Positions 7,128 through 9,388 of a stretch of DNA of 9,388 nt are shown one piece after another. The number at the start of each line of letters is the position of its first letter. Within the stretch, counting starts at the first letter, position 1. The notes under the pieces were generated by a model. The model worked only from the letters and a program-made list of their open reading frames with translations, ran no database searches and was not told where the DNA came from. Source of the stretch: an uncultured Ruminococcus sp. (lineage in GTDB: Bacteria; Bacillota; Clostridia; Oscillospirales; Ruminococcaceae); NCBI GenBank assembly GCA_937910385.1, contig CALEPT010000094.1, positions 1 to 9,388 on the forward strand, in the 5' to 3' direction. The position numbers were made by a program, and so were the translations under genes.

Positions 7128-7156
7128 ATTATACCACAGGTAATATATACTGTCAA
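7128..7156 (-). promoter_or_regulatory. Consensus sigma-A promoter of the polysaccharide export operon
   Basis: On the minus strand TTGACA (7151-7156), a 17-nt spacer (7134-7150) and TATAAT (7128-7133) match the vegetative consensus exactly. The spacer ends in TGG, giving the extended -10 TGn. Transcription should start near 7121. It lies between the bidirectional terminator (7211-7237) and wzm, so the operon has an isolated, apparently strong and constitutive start. I see no clear operator over it. Confidence 0.88.
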
Positions 7157-7210
7157 GTATTTTAAAGCCTTTTATAGCAGTATTCCGTTAAATGAGCTTA
7201 TTATTACAGT

Positions 7211-7237
7211 AAAAAGCAGCCCTTCGGGCTGCTTTTT
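7211..7237. terminator. Bidirectional intrinsic terminator
   Basis: GCAGCCC, loop TTC, GGGCTGC (7216-7232) is a 7-bp GC-rich hairpin. It is flanked by AAAAA (7211-7215) and TTTTT (7233-7237), so it works on either strand. On the minus strand it begins 7 nt after the stop codon of the membrane protein gene and insulates the export operon from it. Confidence 0.9.
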
Positions 7238-7244
7238 ACATATA

Positions 7245-7718
7245 TCATGATCTTCTTTCAAGCTCGCCGATATCCTCAGAAAGGTTGAAATCGTATACCG
7301 AAATAAGAACAACGGTCTTTTCGTCTATTCCTTCAATATGATGATATTTTTTAATGGCGTTCATATAAAACTCCGTTGTACCGTCATCTGATTCAAGCAG
7401 ACTGTCATCCTCGGTATCGTTATACCAGAAATAAGCTGTATCAGATGCTGCATAAGACAGATATGGAAGCTTAATCATATCAATTTTTGCCTTATCTTCA
7501 GCAAGCTGCTGTCTTACATATTTAAAGCGAAGCGAATCATAATACTTGTTGCTGATATTTATGAAGGCAAGTGATGCCATGACGGCACATACTGCCGAAC
7601 GCAAAGCGATCTGAGTACCTTTTTTTATCAGAAAGTTTCTTCTTATCCGCAGCATAAACAGCGAGTGTTCCGGCAGCAGCTGCCCAGAAAATATAATCAG
7701 TGAAAAAGCATCTCGCAT
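7245..7718 (-). CDS. 3' fragment of the frameshifted membrane protein
   Basis: This open frame holds the C-terminal part of the broken gene. Only the portion from about 7619 downwards is meaningful; the upstream residues of the frame overlap the larger fragment. It starts with a basic segment, then a hydrophobic helix (AVCAVMASLAFINIS) and a soluble tail of about 95 residues rich in Tyr and acidic residues. The tail ends in ELERRS before TGA. There is no ribosome binding site suited to independent translation. I treat it as part of the pseudogene, not as a separate protein. Confidence 0.55.
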   Translation of the reverse strand: MRDAFSLIIFSGQLLPEHSLFMLRIRRNFLIKKGTQIALRSAVCAVMASLAFINISNKYYDSLRFKYVRQQLAEDKAKIDMIKLPYLSYAASDTAYFWYNDTEDDSLLESDDGTTEFYMNAIKKYHHIEGIDEKTVVLISVYDFNLSEDIGELERRS

Positions 7719-8778
7719 TTGCAGGATTAGCGACCAGAAACGGTGCGGAAACTATAAGTGAGCCCAGCATTAAGGTCAAAAAACGTCTGAATGTATACGA
7801 ATCGAACAGACCCTTTACAAGATATATCAGGGATATCAGATAAAGAAAGGTATATGCAGCTTCTAAAGCCTGCATACGATATGCCTGACTTGATATGCCA
7901 AAATCACAGAATATACCCGTAAAAACAGAATATGCAGCATAACTCGCAACAATATAAAGGCAGGGCTTAGAATATTTGAAAAGCTTTTCGTCGGATGATC
8001 TGCGCTTCATTGAATAAACACTGATAACAGAAACAGCTATAACAATATTTATGAGCATAAACCCCTTCACGTAAAGCGGATTCACCTCAGAATACAACTT
8101 GGTTACAATATCGCTGAAACCGAACTCCATATATCTTCTATCACCTACTGCCTGATCTCCGTCCGAGATGCTCCGGTAATTGCTGTTCATGAACATCACA
8201 GCAGTACCAATAAGAGTACCTGCCAGATATGCCGCATTGTAAGGCAGGATCTTCCTGAAAGACATGAGAGAAAATACTATAATTCCCACACCAAAGGCAA
8301 TATTGAAAAATGTAACATTCTCAACACAAAGAGCTCCGATAAAGCCAAGTATCGTAATAGCACCTGTAAGAAAGACACCTCTTTTAGGCATTTCGCTTTT
8401 AAGTATCGGCAGGCACAGATATATATACAATAATGAAAGAAGAGTTCCTATTATATAGTTGGTAAATCCTGATATCCACGCAATAGTTTGTGAATATATG
8501 GCGGCAGGCGTACACATGATAAACAGAGCAGAGGCATAAAAATGTATGTTCTCCGCATTTACGCCCGAAGAGATCAGTCTTGCAAGAATAATAAAAAGTG
8601 CAAACAGCAGTAATGAAAAGGAACATATTCTTACAAACGGATAATTAACAAAAATATATGTAAGAAGATTGGTGAAGTACCTGCCGTTCTCAGTCTTATC
8701 ACCAAAGATATTTTCCATTCCGGTATATATTATCCACCCAAAATCGTCGCCGTTGACGATCTGGCAAAAAGCCTGCAA
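7537..8778 (-). CDS. Main 5' fragment of the frameshifted membrane protein (DUF6056-like)
   Basis: The longest open segment of the broken gene, 413 codons if begun at TTG (8776-8778). That TTG has no ribosome binding site and falls at the end of the first hydrophobic helix, so it is unlikely to be the real start. The frame is open upstream to 8884. Visible landmarks, numbered from the TTG, are DDFGW (11-15), NGRY (31-34), AWISGFTNY (100-108) and CVENVTFFN (151-159). Hydrophobic helices are spaced regularly from about 46 to 376. The last 27 or so residues after DKK are out of frame and rich in Cys, His and Gln, quite unlike the rest. That change marks the frameshift point. Confidence 0.6.
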   Translation of the reverse strand: MQAFCQIVNGDDFGWIIYTGMENIFGDKTENGRYFTNLLTYIFVNYPFVRICSFSLLLFALFIILARLISSGVNAENIHFYASALFIMCTPAAIYSQTIAWISGFTNYIIGTLLSLLYIYLCLPILKSEMPKRGVFLTGAITILGFIGALCVENVTFFNIAFGVGIIVFSLMSFRKILPYNAAYLAGTLIGTAVMFMNSNYRSISDGDQAVGDRRYMEFGFSDIVTKLYSEVNPLYVKGFMLINIVIAVSVISVYSMKRRSSDEKLFKYSKPCLYIVASYAAYSVFTGIFCDFGISSQAYRMQALEAAYTFLYLISLIYLVKGLFDSYTFRRFLTLMLGSLIVSAPFLVANPANARCFFTDYIFWAAAAGTLAVYAADKKKLSDKKRYSDRFAFGSMCRHGITCLHKYQQQVL

Positions 8779-8850
8779 CAGCGAAAAAACAGCAAAAAGT
8801 ATTATAATGAATAGACTTTTTTGCTTATAAAATCTTTTTTCATATGTGAT

Positions 8851-8857
8851 CCCCCCT
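8851..8857 (-). promoter_or_regulatory. Ribosome binding site that fixes the start of the membrane protein
   Basis: AGGGGGG stands 7 nt before the ATG at 8841-8843, an ideal distance. The frame that begins there closes after 13 codons, while the long coding frame lacks any ATG near a ribosome binding site. This is the main evidence that a base is missing in the A6 run at 8835-8840. Confidence 0.65.
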
Positions 8858-8862
8858 ATATG

Positions 8863-8892
8863 AAAAAAGGCTCTGTCTTTTCAGACAGAGCC
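8863..8892 (-). terminator. Intrinsic terminator of the rRNA operon
   Basis: On the minus strand GGCTCTGTCT, loop GAAA, AGACAGAGCC makes a perfect 10-bp hairpin (8869-8892) followed by six T (8863-8868). It begins about 7 nt after the end of 5S rRNA. It is the clear end of the ribosomal operon, only 19 nt before the start codon of the next gene. Confidence 0.93.
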
Positions 8893-8899
8893 AAATTGT

Positions 8900-9015
<116 letters not shown>

Positions 9016-9080
9016 TCAGAAAACAAGAAACGAACAAAGAAGAGTAATGGATGAAGGAGAACGTGAACAAGAAGTAAAAG

Positions 9081-9388
<308 letters not shown>

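Larger units (their letters stand above)
7245..8843 (-). pseudogene. Frameshifted polytopic membrane protein, DUF6056/GT-C-like
   Basis: One gene split across three reading segments. The natural start is ATG at 8841-8843, 7 nt after AGGGGGG (8851-8857). In that frame it runs M-K-K-D and stops after 13 codons. If the A6 run after the ATG were A7, it would read MKKRFYKQ and continue into the long frame through a hydrophobic first helix. The long frame carries DDFGW and NGRY in the first outer loop, a W..G..NY motif and about a dozen membrane helices. It leaves frame at an A7 tract (7620-7626). With one A fewer it would continue as KKGTQIALRS into the C-terminal segment and end at 7245. The restored product is about 532 aa, a fitting size for DUF6056-like proteins. 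The acidic pair in the first outer loop recalls GT-C glycosyltransferases that use lipid-linked sugars, but family assignment is from memory of motifs. Either a decayed gene, a phase-variable one, or two sequencing errors in homopolymers. Confidence 0.75.

Noticed and set aside
7613..7630. Programmed -1 ribosomal frameshift at the A7 tract
   Set aside because: The shift needed to reach the downstream frame is +1 (or loss of one base). A -1 slip would enter the wrong frame.
9016..9080. Possible tRNA in the 23S-5S spacer
   Set aside because: About 65 nt of pyrimidine-rich minus-strand sequence without cloverleaf arms or a T-loop.

Overview
The window looks like the chromosome of a low- to mid-GC Gram-positive (Bacillota). 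I lean towards an anaerobic clostridial lineage such as Ruminococcus/Oscillospiraceae, judged from protein character only. Supporting signs are strong AGGAGG-type ribosome binding sites, near-consensus sigma-A promoters, U-tract hairpin terminators and a 23S-5S rRNA end. Everything functional lies on the minus strand, so it reads from high to low coordinates, in the same direction as the rRNA operon.

In transcription order: (1) 9388-8863 holds the 3' end of a 23S rRNA gene, a 5S rRNA gene and a strong terminator. (2) 8843-7245 holds a polytopic membrane protein gene resembling the DUF6056/GT-C-like group. It starts only 19 nt after the rRNA terminator and is broken by two single-base length changes in A-runs, one right after the start codon and one at an A7 tract. 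It ends at a bidirectional terminator (7211-7237). (3) A consensus promoter (7128-7156) drives a compact five-gene operon, 7053-2201: Wzm-type ABC permease, Wzt-type ATPase with a C-terminal glycan-binding domain, a methyltransferase with an N-terminal coiled coil, a small coiled-coil protein, and a GT4 glycosyltransferase. (4) 2200-2078 is a short intergenic region with four inverted copies of a GCAAAC half-site and the probable metG promoter. (5) 2077-74 is a methionyl-tRNA synthetase-like gene with a degenerate KMSKS motif.

The five-gene operon reads as an ABC-transporter-dependent polysaccharide export module. A glycan finished in the cytoplasm would be methylated at its end, recognised by the Wzt C-domain, and exported by Wzm/Wzt. 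The coiled-coil proteins may tether or measure the chain, by analogy with WbdD of E. coli O9a. The module has only one glycosyltransferase, so most of the glycan must be built by enzymes encoded elsewhere. I saw no CRISPR array, insertion sequence, tRNA or phage gene.
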